64,000 nt of DNA from Muricea muricata (lineage: Eukaryota; Cnidaria; Anthozoa; Malacalcyonacea; Plexauridae). Numbering within the stretch: the first letter of the stretch is position 1; the number at the start of each line of letters is the position of its first letter. The stretch is from assembly GCA_963855995.1 (NCBI GenBank), contig OY979717.1, forward strand, positions 13,845,960 to 13,909,959, read 5' to 3'. Positions 49,874 through 61,629 of this stretch are shown here, in pieces. The notes under the pieces were generated by a model. It saw nothing but the letters and a program-made list of their open reading frames with translations, was not told where the DNA came from and made no database searches. The position numbers were made by a program, and so were the translations under genes.

Positions 49874-51159
49874 TAAACGGAACCTGAAGTTTAAGCAAAA
49901 ACCTATTCATTCTTATCTTGGTATCGATTTGATCACTTTGTGAGTCACTTGAACTGTGTTTTCATAAACTGTCCTAATGTACATGTTCTGTATAACTATA
50001 AGTGGATTCCCTCCAAAGTCTTGTTTGTTGCGACTCAACCCTGAAATATGTCAGCTGCTTTATGTCAATGTTTACGAATTTAAATCTGCAGGGTAGCTGA
50101 ACAGAGAAGACTCGTCCTTTGGCAAGTGCGATACAGGAAAGAAACTTGCATTGATTGATTTCAATAGTGCTTTTTAATTTCCAATCGTGTTTTCAAAATA
50201 CACTTCCAAGCTGTATTTCTTTGTGCTAAGCCTAAGAACTTGAGTGAAATGTGAAAAACCACAAGCAAAATGCTTGCTTTTACTTGCGTCTTTTAGTCTT
50301 AACGTTCTCATTGAACACAATTATAACAATTTCGAGTCATCTCAACATGACCGTTTTTACTTTTAGTAAATTTCTTCTGCTGAAGTTGTTAGCTATTTGC
50401 CTAAGATAAACACGTGACCACTCGTTAAACAAATAAAAGCTATGATCAGGCCAAAAATTGATTCCAGAATAGAGGAGTTGACTAGTTGAGTTTGTTTTAT
50501 CTGAGGTGACACAAAACTCCCTGCAAACTGGGCAACAGCGGGTCTTGAACTTGGCGTAGTCTTCAATTATTCTTATTCGATTTATTTCTAAAGTATTTTT
50601 ATTTTATTTCATTATCAAAGGCCCTATTTCTTCCACAGAGAAATAATTTGACAGGCTACGTGCGTATATAAAACCAAAAAACAGTCATGACAGGTAGTAT
50701 GACACAATTGCGGTCAAAACAAATGGCTGTAGCATTTAAATTATAAACGCACAAAATAATAAACACTCCGTATATCGTCAACATTTTGTTTTCTACAGGA
50801 AATGTTTCGCGCCCACATTAACTGGTGCCCGAAAAAGTCGATAAAAATTTTTGTGGCTTCATACTGTAGTTCATACAACAATACTTTAACTCCTACTATG
50901 AAAAATAAACGACAGGCTTTGCTCGAGGACAATCTATTTTTAATTTAATGAATGAGTTTATTAACAGCTGTTTCGCGTTTCCCATCTTGTGTCGTAATTT
51001 GTGAGCATTTACGGTTTTGGCGAGAAGATTAGTGAAGAAGTGAAGAAACTGACCACAAATGAAAAAAAGTTCCGAAAATATCAGTTCAAGTTTCGTATAG
51101 CTTAAACAATGATTGGCTTGGTCAAAAAATACACCTGCAATCTGCATATGCATGTATAC
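49874..51159. other. Intergenic, nothing recognised
   Basis: No convincing exon, RNA gene or repeat was found on either strand. Confidence 0.4.
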
Positions 51160-51345
51160 ACAGCCAAAACGTCACAGGCCTGCTACAAGTTGTTGATATT
51201 ACTGGCCTGATGCAACTTGTCAACAAATTGCAGCAACAGCCAGCAAGCTTCCTCACACAAGTTGACACATCAACTTGCAGGAAGTCTGCAGTTCGCAATT
51301 TGCAGCAAGTCTGCAGTTAGGTTCGCAAATTTTCTGCAAATAGTT
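51160..51345. repeat. Diverged CTTGTTG-family repeat, copy d
   Basis: CAACTTGTCAACAAATTGCAGCAAC-like words and AAGTCTGCAGTT motifs resemble the MITE copies at 7174 and 31543. No clear terminal repeats. Confidence 0.5.
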
Positions 51346-51399
51346 TTAGTTCGTCAATGTTAAGCAATATGCTGATTGGTCAAAAATCTCCTGTAGTTT

Positions 51400-51800
51400 G
51401 AATGTATAGCAGAGTAGTGCGGTATCGGTTTTCTGTTTGTGAAATGGCAAAAAGTATTTTTTGTCGTTTACTATTGGCATTGATGAGAGCTTAGCTTTCA
51501 CTTGACAGAAGCTCTACTTTAGAAATTACACGCAATGTCTTCACAAACCACAACAAATTTAATTTTTTTGCCAGTGTGTTAATAACTGAGGTTCATTTGT
51601 ATTCCATCACAGCACAATATAGGGAATGGATAGTACTCACAGTAGGGCCACTCTATTGAAGTTTGTGTGTCCACGCATATCGCATTAGCATCTCATTACC
51701 ATTATGCAGGCAGCTATATGCATGTTCTGGCCAATTTTGGCAATTAAGACCCATAACTGGCTGGTGGCCGCCAGTAAACTTACACTGCTATTTATTTAAT
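51400..51800. repeat. Dispersed repeat shared with 59.1 kb and 15.8 kb
   Basis: 51400-51570 matches 59120-59275 closely (TTACTATTGGCATTGATGAG, CTCTACTTTAGAAATTACAC). 51620-51790 is an inverted relative of 15800-15980. Confidence 0.75.
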
Positions 51801-51863
51801 AAGTGTCCACTCCATTGTACTGCATGTGATCACAGCTTACTCATTTTTTAAACACATGCATTC

Positions 51864-52100
51864 AGGGGCGGATCCAGCGTTTGGACTGACTGATGCATAA
51901 CTTCAAAACCTCGCATAAGTAGGGGGGTCCGGGGGTATCCTCCCCCGGAAAATTTTGAAATCTAGGGCCTAAGAAATGCGATTTCCAGCGTTCTGAGCGC
52001 ACTTTTTATTAAAATTTTGACTCCGAAATTTTGAAAAAAATGCTGGATTTTCTAAAAAAAATGGGTTTGAAATTTCGTACTTAAATTTCGGAAAGCAATA
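51864..52100. mobile_element. One end of a hAT-like element
   Basis: CAGGGGCGGATCCAGC at 51865 is nearly the terminus of the hAT element at 10218. It is followed by a GGGGGTCCGGGGGTATCCTC stretch often seen just inside such termini. The opposite end was not found, so this is probably a truncated or rearranged copy. Confidence 0.5.
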
Positions 52101-52611
52101 TAATCATGCAACATTTAACAAATGAAGTTAAATTACTTTTCATATGCTAATAACAAAACTAAACTTGCAGCTTACAATACTGCTCAGAAATAACCTAAAA
52201 CTGCGTTCGCGTTCCATTTGCGTTCCGAACGCGCTCCATTTGCGTTATGAATGCGTGCCATTTACATTCCGGACGCGTTCCAAAATGCGTTCCAAAGCGT
52301 TCCAGTGTATACCAGCTAAAAATGTTTCAAAGACATACATGCTACATTTGAAAGAGAGGTTTATCTGAGTCGTTTTATTGAAAATGTTCCATAATTATGA
52401 ATCGATTACACACATTTAGCTGATAACAAGTGAATAAAAAACGCACTTTGGTACTGACTTATAGCAAGTAAAAATCAGCAAAGCAGGAAAAACAGCACTA
52501 TCGCTGAGTGAAACGTGATAGGCCTAAGTTATACAACGCATTGATTTTGTTACCTGTATCTCAATAAACTGGCTTGGACAAGAGCAGTAGAGAAAAAATG
52601 AGTTGGGTTCT

Positions 52612-52911
52612 AACAGCAGCAGGATGTAGATCATCAAATTAAATGTTCAAAGTTAAGATTATTCCAACAGCAGCAGGATGACTGGATCATCAAGTTAAAT
52701 GTTCAAAGTTAAGATTTTTCTAACGGCAGCAGGATGACTGGATCATCAAGTTAAATGTTCAAAGTTAAGATTATTCCAACAGGAGCAGGATGACTGGATC
52801 ATCAAGTTAAATGTTGAAAGTTAAGATTATTCCAACAAGAGCAGGATGACTGGATCATCAAGTTAAATGTTCAAAGTAAAGATTATTCCAACAGCAGCAG
52901 GATGACTGGAC
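52612..52911. repeat. Minisatellite, about 56-bp unit, 5-6 copies
   Basis: The unit begins AACAGCAGCAGGATGACTGG and contains ATCATCAAGTTAAATGTTCA. Copies differ by a few substitutions and the last is partial. Confidence 0.95.
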
Positions 52912-55900
52912 CATTCTAAAAATCAAGCATAAAGTTCATTTTATATTGACTATTCAATCATTAATTAACATCTCATTCTCTCTAATTATTTGGCTGGCAA
53001 AACTACTTTGTTTACAATCACAATGGATAATATTGGGCCTCTGCCTCTATTTCAAGTGCAAGTGCCTATATTATACATGTATATCATAATATAACATATT
53101 ATTATCCCATCATATATTATTATCCCAATAATTATAATGTAGATATATTGTAACCAGTGTGTACTTTTCAGTCAACTCATCATTAATAAACAGGTCAGCT
53201 TGTAAGTTGTACTGTATTAAACTCAGGCCGCCTGAACAACATAACAACACAGTCTAGAATGGTAAGTGAAATGAACTTCACTTTTGCTTTAATATTGTTA
53301 TATTTTATCCCACTTGACACTCTTGTTTACATTATTTTGTCAACAATGGCTTGTGGTAGCATCCCTTTCAATTTTGACCTGGCTTACGTGGTTGGTAAGT
53401 GCCTAAGTGGTTAGGTTTGCAGGTTGCTGTGAATGCTGACGCCTGTCGGTTGCATGTTGCAGCTCACCCTAGGCCAGTATACAAATAATCTAACCATACC
53501 TCAGTTTCCTCTTAACCATGAGTGATAATGAATATCCCTAAATACCCCTCAAATATTAAACAATGCTCTGTTTTCCATGGTGCATTCCATGCACAAAAGT
53601 TCGGATATCTCCGGCGTGGAGTTTCAAAAATCATAATATAATTTATAATAAAAGTCGGCGTACTATCACGAATCTTCGGCGTGAACTTTACACAGAATGC
53701 ACCCTGGTCTGTTTTATAAACTATAAATTCAACACACATTTTATATTTATATAGTTGATTTATAAAAACAAAATAATCAAAATGTGCTATTATCTATTTA
53801 TTACTACCGTAAACAAAGTGTAAACACAATTATTGCATATATTCAATATATAATTTAATAACACTCACTTTAATCTACTCCACGTTGCCATAGGGACAAG
53901 CGATTCAGCATAAAGATCTCTTTCATGCTCTCCACTTCGAAATGGATCCCAAATTTTCGTCTGTGCAATGGCTGTAAATCTGTAATAACTTTCATTTCAC
54001 AGTTTTTCTTCACTGCGTCGAATTCGACAGCTTTGTTATTTCGAAACTACGATACGAACAAAGGTCGTAGTTAACTTGCATACGTTCTGCCATGATGATT
54101 CGAGAAACGCTGGCGAAAGAATCGCTTGACTGCGGGCGAAATGCATCAGTCACAAGCGCATTATTTTGATCGCGGGCTAATGCATCAGTCAGCATCCATT
54201 TCCCAACGTTACGTAGGCACGAGAACAATGGTTTTTATGACGTGTCGTTGGGGAAACTCGGCCAAAAAGACTCGGGACTGATGCATCACTGATGCACTTT
54301 TTTCCCCAACGTGACGTAGTGATGCACTCTTTCCCAACGTGACGTCAACCTCGTACCCAGGGTCCCTGTGTTTAATCTCGTGTACGCGTGAGGGACCCTG
54401 GCAAACTCTGATGCCGTGACGTCACAAATCTTGCAGATTATGCAATTTCCAACTTTATGTTCAGGGGGGCGATGGCCATTGTTGGGAAGAGCAAACAACT
54501 TTGCAATCGTGAAGCAAATAAATTCATATTAAATAGTACATGAAAGATATGTAAACACGGTTGTTCATATAATTTTGTTTACCCAGTGGCAGCAGGAGTC
54601 CAAACGAAGAAAAGGTGAAAATTATATGAATCAAATTTTACAATCAAAGTGGCGCTAATTTTGTGTACGTTCATGATGATATAATGTATAAGATCTAAAG
54701 TGCAATTAATATTGATTCTTGTTGGATAAAAGGACAACTTTAAGAACCTGACAGAATTCAATGTATAAGTTTCATGTATTTAAAATTGGCATGAGTTCAG
54801 TGTAAAAATTGTGTTAATAAATTGCTGTGAATTCAATCTAAAAATTGTATGTATTTAAAATTCTTAATTTTGTCAGTCCATGTCTATGTAAATATATCTT
54901 GGAATTTTTCAGTTTGGCATGTAGAGATTTTAAATATATAATTCATGATCATAAAACTATGATGTTTGTACAGTTATGTGTCAGCAAAATCTTGATATAG
55001 TTACTTAATATGTTAATAGGATTGGCAGCAATTAAATTTGCCAGTTGTTTCAACCCCCCTTTCCATCACAGACCAGTGGAAGTGTATATGTTCATTGTAG
55101 TGGATTGCACCAGTCGGTATAAACCTCTGCTCCCCCAACATAAGGAGGATTAGGAATCATTTGGTTTCTTATTGATCTAATTCACCAATGAGAAGACAAG
55201 GAGCTGACTAATCCCAACTAATCCTGCAAAAGCCCACGTTGGGGGAAGAGAGTTTTACAATGACTAATATACATATTAGACTAATTGTGTAGATTTATAC
55301 ACATGCATGCTTTGCCATTTAACAGCTGATCATTGCAACTTGGCATGGTATAAAGTAAGTTTTCATTTAAAATATTCTGCAACTGCACATTCTAAGCTAG
55401 ATAACACTTTTTGCTACTTTAGTAGACAAGTTCCAAATGACAAACAAAATCTATGTTATGCTTTGCTCAATGTGATCATCCCAGCTCAAAAAGTTGAGCA
55501 CCACAAAGATAGGGGGCAGGGGAATTAATAAACAAGTACTATGTGAAAAATTAAACTATATACATTTCGAATCAAATAACCAAATATTTGCTTATTTATG
55601 ACTTAAACAATAATGCACTAATATTTCCTTATTTATAACTTACTATTGGCCTCTTGATCCTCCCTCCTTGACCCCATGCAGCTGTTACAAAAATTACACC
55701 AATAATATTGTCCATAGATCATTGGAAAACATAAAATATGATATACCTCAATATAACACATTGTGGACCCTGATAAACTATGACTGCCAGGTTAAAAATA
55801 ATCCAAACATCATGGGTTATTTGGCAACCTTACCATTCAGCAATGGCATTTTGGGCATAGAAATTATAACATTGTGTTATTCACACTCTTTATGATACTG

Positions 55901-55944
55901 GATAGAAAATAAAGAATATTTCACAAATATTCAAGGGTTTTTTT
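52912..55944. other. Intergenic, no gene recognised
   Basis: No supported exon. 54340-54410 is a palindromic block (ACCCAGGGTCCCTG to GAGGGACCCTGG) that recurs inverted at about 57285-57345. GCATCAGTCA and ACTGATGCATCA words cluster at 54080-54300. 53530-53740 has weak internal inverted symmetry. Confidence 0.45.
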
Positions 55945-57130
55945 TTTAAATTGAAAGTCAACTGTTTAAAATGATTTTTATTGAATGTGTCATTTTAAAT
56001 TTTAAGCATTACATTTGATAGTGATACAGTTTATCTAATTGTGATGTCATTTGTGATCATTTAGTTTATTTAGAAATTCATTCATTTAAGTACCAGTGTA
56101 TCAAAGAGTTTTAACTCAATTGTTAAAATATATCTGCCATGGACCCATGTAAATGTACAAATCGTATACAGAGGTCTGAACTACTACATAAAAATATTTT
56201 CATGCTGTATACAGCTATTTCAATTACGGTTGTCCATGGCAAAGCGGAGAAGTCAAGTACCAGCACAAAAGGCTTGCTATGATATTGGATAGCGATAAAA
56301 CATAGGAACAAGACACAACAATACATGAACAAAAATAAAACAATTCACACAACAAAGTGAACAAACTCACTTGGTATTCCACAAATTAGCATACTTATTT
56401 TCATCATAAGATGCTACATAATTGCAGGTGGGAAATTTGAAATCCTTTCAAGCACAAACACTTGTACATAAGAACAATATGCTCAGAACCATAATTGTGG
56501 TTGGTTATAAGTTTTTAGTCATTAATTTATTATCTATTCCCAGCAAACCTGCCGTGTTCATATTTGACCTTTTTATGCCTTGCTGGGAAACAGGCTTGAC
56601 TGAAATATTTGAATGCATCCAACATAAAAGAGATTCTGAAAATTGACACCTTAATTGCATACATTCTTGATTTTCAAGAGAAAAAACATGAAAAAGAGTT
56701 GGTGATACTTAACCATATTCCAAAGACAATGTCAATGCAATAGATATATTTTGGAGTGCATAAAAATGAAGCCCTTAAAAATATCACTGGCCAGTGCCCA
56801 TGTTCTGCAGACTGGATTTTGTATGCATTTAGTTTGAGTAAACATTATATACAGCATGAGATCATACTTTTATATGGTGGCATTTACAGTACCTGATTTT
56901 TTTATTTACAGCTCTGTACAAGATTTCTATATTCTCATGGGTCCATGGAGGATAAAATTTGACAATTGAGTTAAGGCTCTTTCATACATCAGTGTTAAAT
57001 TGAACGAATTTCCACTCAATTGATCACTTATGACATCAAAATTCGATAAACTGTATCACGATCAAATATATGCTTAAAATTTGAACAATGCGTATAAATT
57101 AAATCGTTTTAAACAGCTGACTTTTAAACA
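55945..57130. repeat. Large fold-back, arms about 225 bases, 730-base spacer
   Basis: Left 55945-56175 and right 56905-57130 are inverted relatives. Pairs include TCAACTGTTTAAAATGATTT with its near-complement, CATTTGATAGTGATACAGTT, ACTCAATTGTTAAA and CATGGACCCATG. The spacer shows no gene. Confidence 0.78.
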
Positions 57131-57723
57131 CACACTCTGTTTCAATCTGGAATAAAAAAACTCAGCTTGAATCAGTTTATGGTTTTTTATTTCCGTCCCC
57201 CGGTATGCTATTGCCGAACAAGGCCAGGTCACCAAATAATCCAAGATTTTTGGATTATTTGGTAACCTGGCAATCAGAGTTTGCCAGGGTCCCTCACGCG
57301 TACACGAGATTAAACACAGGACCCTGGGTACGAGGTTGACGTGACGTAAAATTATGCTTCCACTGAGCTGTAGTAACGCAATGGAGCACTTCCAAGTTCC
57401 AACAAATTGCCGACATATTTGGCGAATGCAATCGCGAGATTTGTACGCCGACAAGATATCGTATAAGTTTAGGAACTCGCTTTTTGGACGGCATTCGCGT
57501 CTGTTAACACGACTTTCGAGTTAATTCAAGAAATATGGTTTTACTACGTATTTCATTTTGAAATAATATGGAAGAACTGCGATTTGTGTCCTTTACAGTC
57601 AAAATGCTATTATTGTTATGCTTCAACATAAGTGTTATTTATTTATAATTAGCATACTAATTTTCTTCAAAATTCTAAGCTTAAAAAATTCGGACTGATG
57701 CATGATGCATTTGCATGCAAATG
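57131..57723. other. Intergenic with small hairpins
   Basis: 57208-57270 holds a hairpin (CCAGGTCACCAAATAATCCA with its complement). 57285-57345 is the inverted partner of the palindrome at 54340. No gene recognised. Confidence 0.5.
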
Positions 57724-58262
57724 CATCTTCATTTAATTGCCTTCAGTGGTCTATAGTAACAAAACTTGTCTGTTGATAAAGAAAACTAATATGTAAGTGT
57801 TAATATTAAATACTGATTGCCTTAGAGTAAAGCATTTTTTGCTATATATTAGCAAAAAATAGTAGAGATGTGATCATAGCTTGTGCTATACTCATTTTTT
57901 AAACGCAGTTGCAATTAGCATCTTCATTTAATTGCCTTCAGTGGTCTATAGTAACAAAACTTGTCTGTTGATAAAGAAAACTAATATGTAAGTGTTAATA
58001 TTAAATACTGATTGCCTTAGAGTAAAGCATTTTTTTGCTATATATTAGCAAAAAATAGTAGAGATGTGATCATAGCTTGCGCTATACTCATTTTTTAAAC
58101 GCAGTTGCAATTAGCATCTTCATTTAATTGCCTTCAGTGGTCTATAGTAACAAAACTTGTCTGTTGATAAAGAAAACTAATATGTAAGTGTTAATATTAA
58201 ATACTGATTGCCTTAGAGTAAAGCATTTTTTGCTATATATTAACAAAAAATAGAAGAGATCG
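57724..58262. repeat. Three tandem copies of a 195-bp unit
   Basis: Units start CATCTTCATTTAATTGCCTT at 57724, 57919 and 58115 and are almost identical. A diverged unit lies at 59295-59530. Confidence 0.95.
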
Positions 58263-60070
58263 ACGATGATCTAATTACCAAACACTGCTACGATGTTGCT
58301 CGCTTATCGTACAGAGACTAAAAACAAGTATATCCTATCCGCACATATCGGGAACCATAGGGCATCGCAAACTTACAGTCGATATTCCTTCTCGTTTATC
58401 CGGCGTGTTCTGAAAATCAATTTATGTTCTAATTCGCTCCCTCCACAACCGAATATAAATCATTTATGTAACACACAACAGGCTTATAGGAGTGTGTCCA
58501 CACGACAGGGAGTGGTAAAGCGTACGAAGATTTTTGGGATTAAAAAATCCCTGGGATTTTTATTGGGATTTTTTGCCAAATTTTCAGGGATTTTGGGATT
58601 TTTTTCACGATTTTCTTCAATGTTTTTTTTCGGTATTCTCTTCTCTGTGGAATTTTTTCCGCATATTTTTGCGATATATAAGAAATTATACAATTATTAT
58701 ATCAATTTATTTTATGAAATTATTAATTAATATGGTAACGTTTTATTGAAAAAAGTAAAAGCAAACGTTGTTCGCCCTTTCCGTTGACCCGCGAATTTTA
58801 GGGTTGGCCTTGTGTGCGCCCTTCATAGATCGAAAGTTAATTGGACTTTCCACTGCGGTAAAACACGTTCTAAAATTGCAACAGGAATGAAGAAAGAGTA
58901 ATCAGCATGAAACACCAACGATGAGTCATCTATGATTGAAACATAGTCCTCAAGGGGAAGATATGTATTCGTCGAAAATACATAGTATCTAATAGTTGTC
59001 GAAAATACATATATAGTACATTTTACGAGTCAAAAAAACATAACCATTCATGAAAATTGTGAAACAAATGGCTGCGATGTCACTAAAGTAGCTGCGCAAT
59101 TATCACGTGGATATTTGCTACGCAGTAATTTGATTTGTTTTCTGTTTGTGAAATCAAGTATTTCTTTGTCGTTTACTATTGGCATTGATGAGAACTTAGG
59201 TTTCACTTGACAGAAGCTCTACTTTAGAAATTACACGCAATGTCTTTTCACAAACCACAACAAATTTAATTTTTCATTTGCATTCCATCACAGCTTGTGT
59301 TATACTCATCTTTTAAACGCAACTGCATGTAAGAACCTTAATTTAGTTGCCTTCATGATCAGTGGTCGACAGTAACGAAAGTTTTGTCTGTTCATAGAGA
59401 AAATTAATATGTAAGTGTTAATATTACTAACACTAATTGCCTTAGAGTGAAACATTTCTTTGCTATACAGTATATTAACAAAAGATAGAAGAGATTGACG
59501 ATATCTAATTACCAAATGCTGAGCCTGATATGATGTATAAAAACAAGTATATCGATTGGAAATTTTAATTTGGCTGTCCGGTTGTCCCACTTGTTCTTAA
59601 AGGTAGGTTGTTAGGCAATAACGTGCATGAAATTATGATCATCATTATCACTTTAGTAGATCTTAAGTATTACTAATAATTAACTTCAAGAAGTGTATAA
59701 GTACGATAAGACCGCGTTCTATCGATGATATATAATTGAATTATCCGCACTTATCGGGCACTATAGGGCATCGCAAACTTATAGTCGAAATTCCTTCCCG
59801 TTTATCGTGTTCTGAAAATACATTCATGTCGGAGAATGGAACGATAAGAGGTGCCCGACCGTCAGTTCTCCTGAACGCCACTCGAGTCACTTAGCTTTAG
59901 CACAAAGTTTGTTGATAATTGATCTGATGAAAATTTGTATATGTGCGAACTGCGAAGTCAGTATGTGCAAGGTACAACCAACTGTATGCAATTTTCGCTT
60001 GATTGAAGAATACACCGATTAAACTGGTGTAAATTCTGCTACAAAATTTAATCTAGATGGAAATGTATCA
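58263..60070. other. Intergenic with dispersed repeat at 59120-59530
   Basis: 59120-59275 repeats 51400-51570. 59295-59530 is a diverged copy of the 195-bp unit. 58530-58690 is T-rich with repeated GGGATTTT words, so the open frames there are low-complexity artefacts. No gene recognised. Confidence 0.55.
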
Positions 60071-60380
60071 TGGCCGTAAGAACCACGGGGGCAAGGGGGG
60101 CTTGAGCCCCCCTAACTTCAAAGGCAGGGGGGCTGAGCCCCCCTAAAAATCATCGTTGAGTCTAGAAGTTAATACACGTTTTTAACGGTTTACAGTCTTA
60201 CACATGTCTTAATCCAATGATTATGACAAAAACTAACCTCAAAAGTGCAGAAAAACATGCTTAAGCATGCTAAAAATAGAAAAAAAATTCTGGGGCGCGT
60301 GTCCCCGGACCCCCTAGCAGCACTTGTGCCTTCAGCGATCGAAGAGCCCCCCTAACTTTTTTATCTTCCTACGGCCTTGA
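60071..60380. repeat. Dispersed repeat, first copy
   Basis: Ends ATGGCCGTAAGAACC and CTTCCTACGGCCTTG are partly inverted. Near both ends lie runs of GAGCCCCCCTAA. The core (about 60130-60375) recurs at 60716-60955. Confidence 0.8.
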
Positions 60381-60715
60381 AATGTATGTTGACAATGTTC
60401 TCCCATCGTGATTTCCGTCGAAAAATTTTGTAAACATTTCAAAAATTAAATCAGTTATTGTATATTGACGTTATTTCATTCGTTGTGATTGGTCAATTTG
60501 GTACCGATAAATATGTACTCGATATCACGCATTGATAATAATGCAATACACAATACGATTATCTATTTATCTCATCGTCTTATGTAGTCAGTCTGTGTGA
60601 TGTATAATTACTGGGATCTGTCTCAGTTGGGGGTTGGGACTTCCAGAGCGTTACCTTTTCCCTTTTCGTTTTCTGTTACAAGTAGTCTTGTCAAGTAGTC
60701 CTGTCAAGTAGCCCC

Positions 60716-60955
60716 TCTAAAAATGGTCTTCAAGTCTCGAAGTAAATACACGTTTTAACGGTTTACAGTCTTACATATGTCTTAATTCAATGATTATGGT
60801 AAAACTAACCTCAAAAGTGCAGAAAAACATGTTTGAGCGTGCTAACAATAGAAAAAAAATTCTGGGGTGTGTGTCAACTGACCCCTTAGCAGCACTTGCG
60901 CCTTCAACGCTCGAGGAGGCCCCCTAACTTTTTTCATCTTCCTACGGCTTTGGTC
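60716..60955. repeat. Dispersed repeat, second copy
   Basis: Direct copy of the core at 60130-60375, sharing ACGGTTTACAGTCTTACA and ATAGAAAAAAAATTCTGGGG and ending CTTCCTACGGC. The left terminus is missing. Confidence 0.8.
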
Positions 60956-61470
60956 CTTGTCCTACTAGTGCTTGTCTCTGTCCTTGTCATTCCATTCTCC
61001 TTAATTGTCATTAGTCTGTTTAGTTTTTTCTTGTACATATTGTTGTAAATTGAAAGCGAGTATGATTAAAGTTACTCATTTGTCTGCAGGTTATATTTCA
61101 GGTTACATTAAGAGTCATTGATTGCATCACGTTAATTAAATAACGGAGCATTCGTACGCGTAAACTAAAGTGAAAGAATAATTAATTTGCCAGTAGCCGA
61201 CTTAGTGACTTATAGATAATTGAATGAATTAATCAACAACAGAACATTACGAGCAACCGACCAATTAGAACAAAACATGATTCTATGATCGATCATTGAT
61301 ACAATTAAGTAAACAGAAGCACGTACAGAAACATGATATGTGGTTTGCTAATCTCGTCAATTCCGATGCCATTATTTTTTAATTCTTTTAATTATTACAG
61401 GGACATTAACATAATTATCCTCCTCAGTAAATATACAAATTTTTTTTGGCACTTTTTCCATTACACCACT
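60956..61470. other. Intergenic, nothing recognised
   Basis: AT-rich. No exon or repeat family identified. Confidence 0.4.
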
Positions 61471-61552
61471 ACATACATACATACATACATACATGTAACA
61501 TACATACATACATACATACATACATACATACATACATACATACATACATACA
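61471..61552. repeat. (TACA)n microsatellite
   Basis: About 80 bases of CATA/TACA units with one GTAA interruption near 61495. Given the minus-strand LINE just beyond it, this may be the simple-repeat tail of that element. Confidence 0.95.
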
Positions 61553-61629
61553 AGCCTTATTTAAACACGGAAAGAACCATCAGTACAAGAATAATTAACT
61601 ATGAGAAGGAAGAAGGAAGTGTACGGTTT

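Noticed and set aside
53258..53270. ATG directly followed by a GTAAGTG donor
   Set aside because: A one-codon first exon is possible but no downstream exon could be linked to it.
53360..53470. tRNA-like box A/box B spacing (TGCCTAAGTGGTTAGG then GGTTGCATGTTGC)
   Set aside because: Box B is poor and no cloverleaf could be drawn, so neither a tRNA nor a SINE is claimed.
58293..58749. 145-codon frame rich in Phe, with overlapping frames on the other strand
   Set aside because: Most of it is low-complexity GGGATTTT sequence. No domain or splice context.
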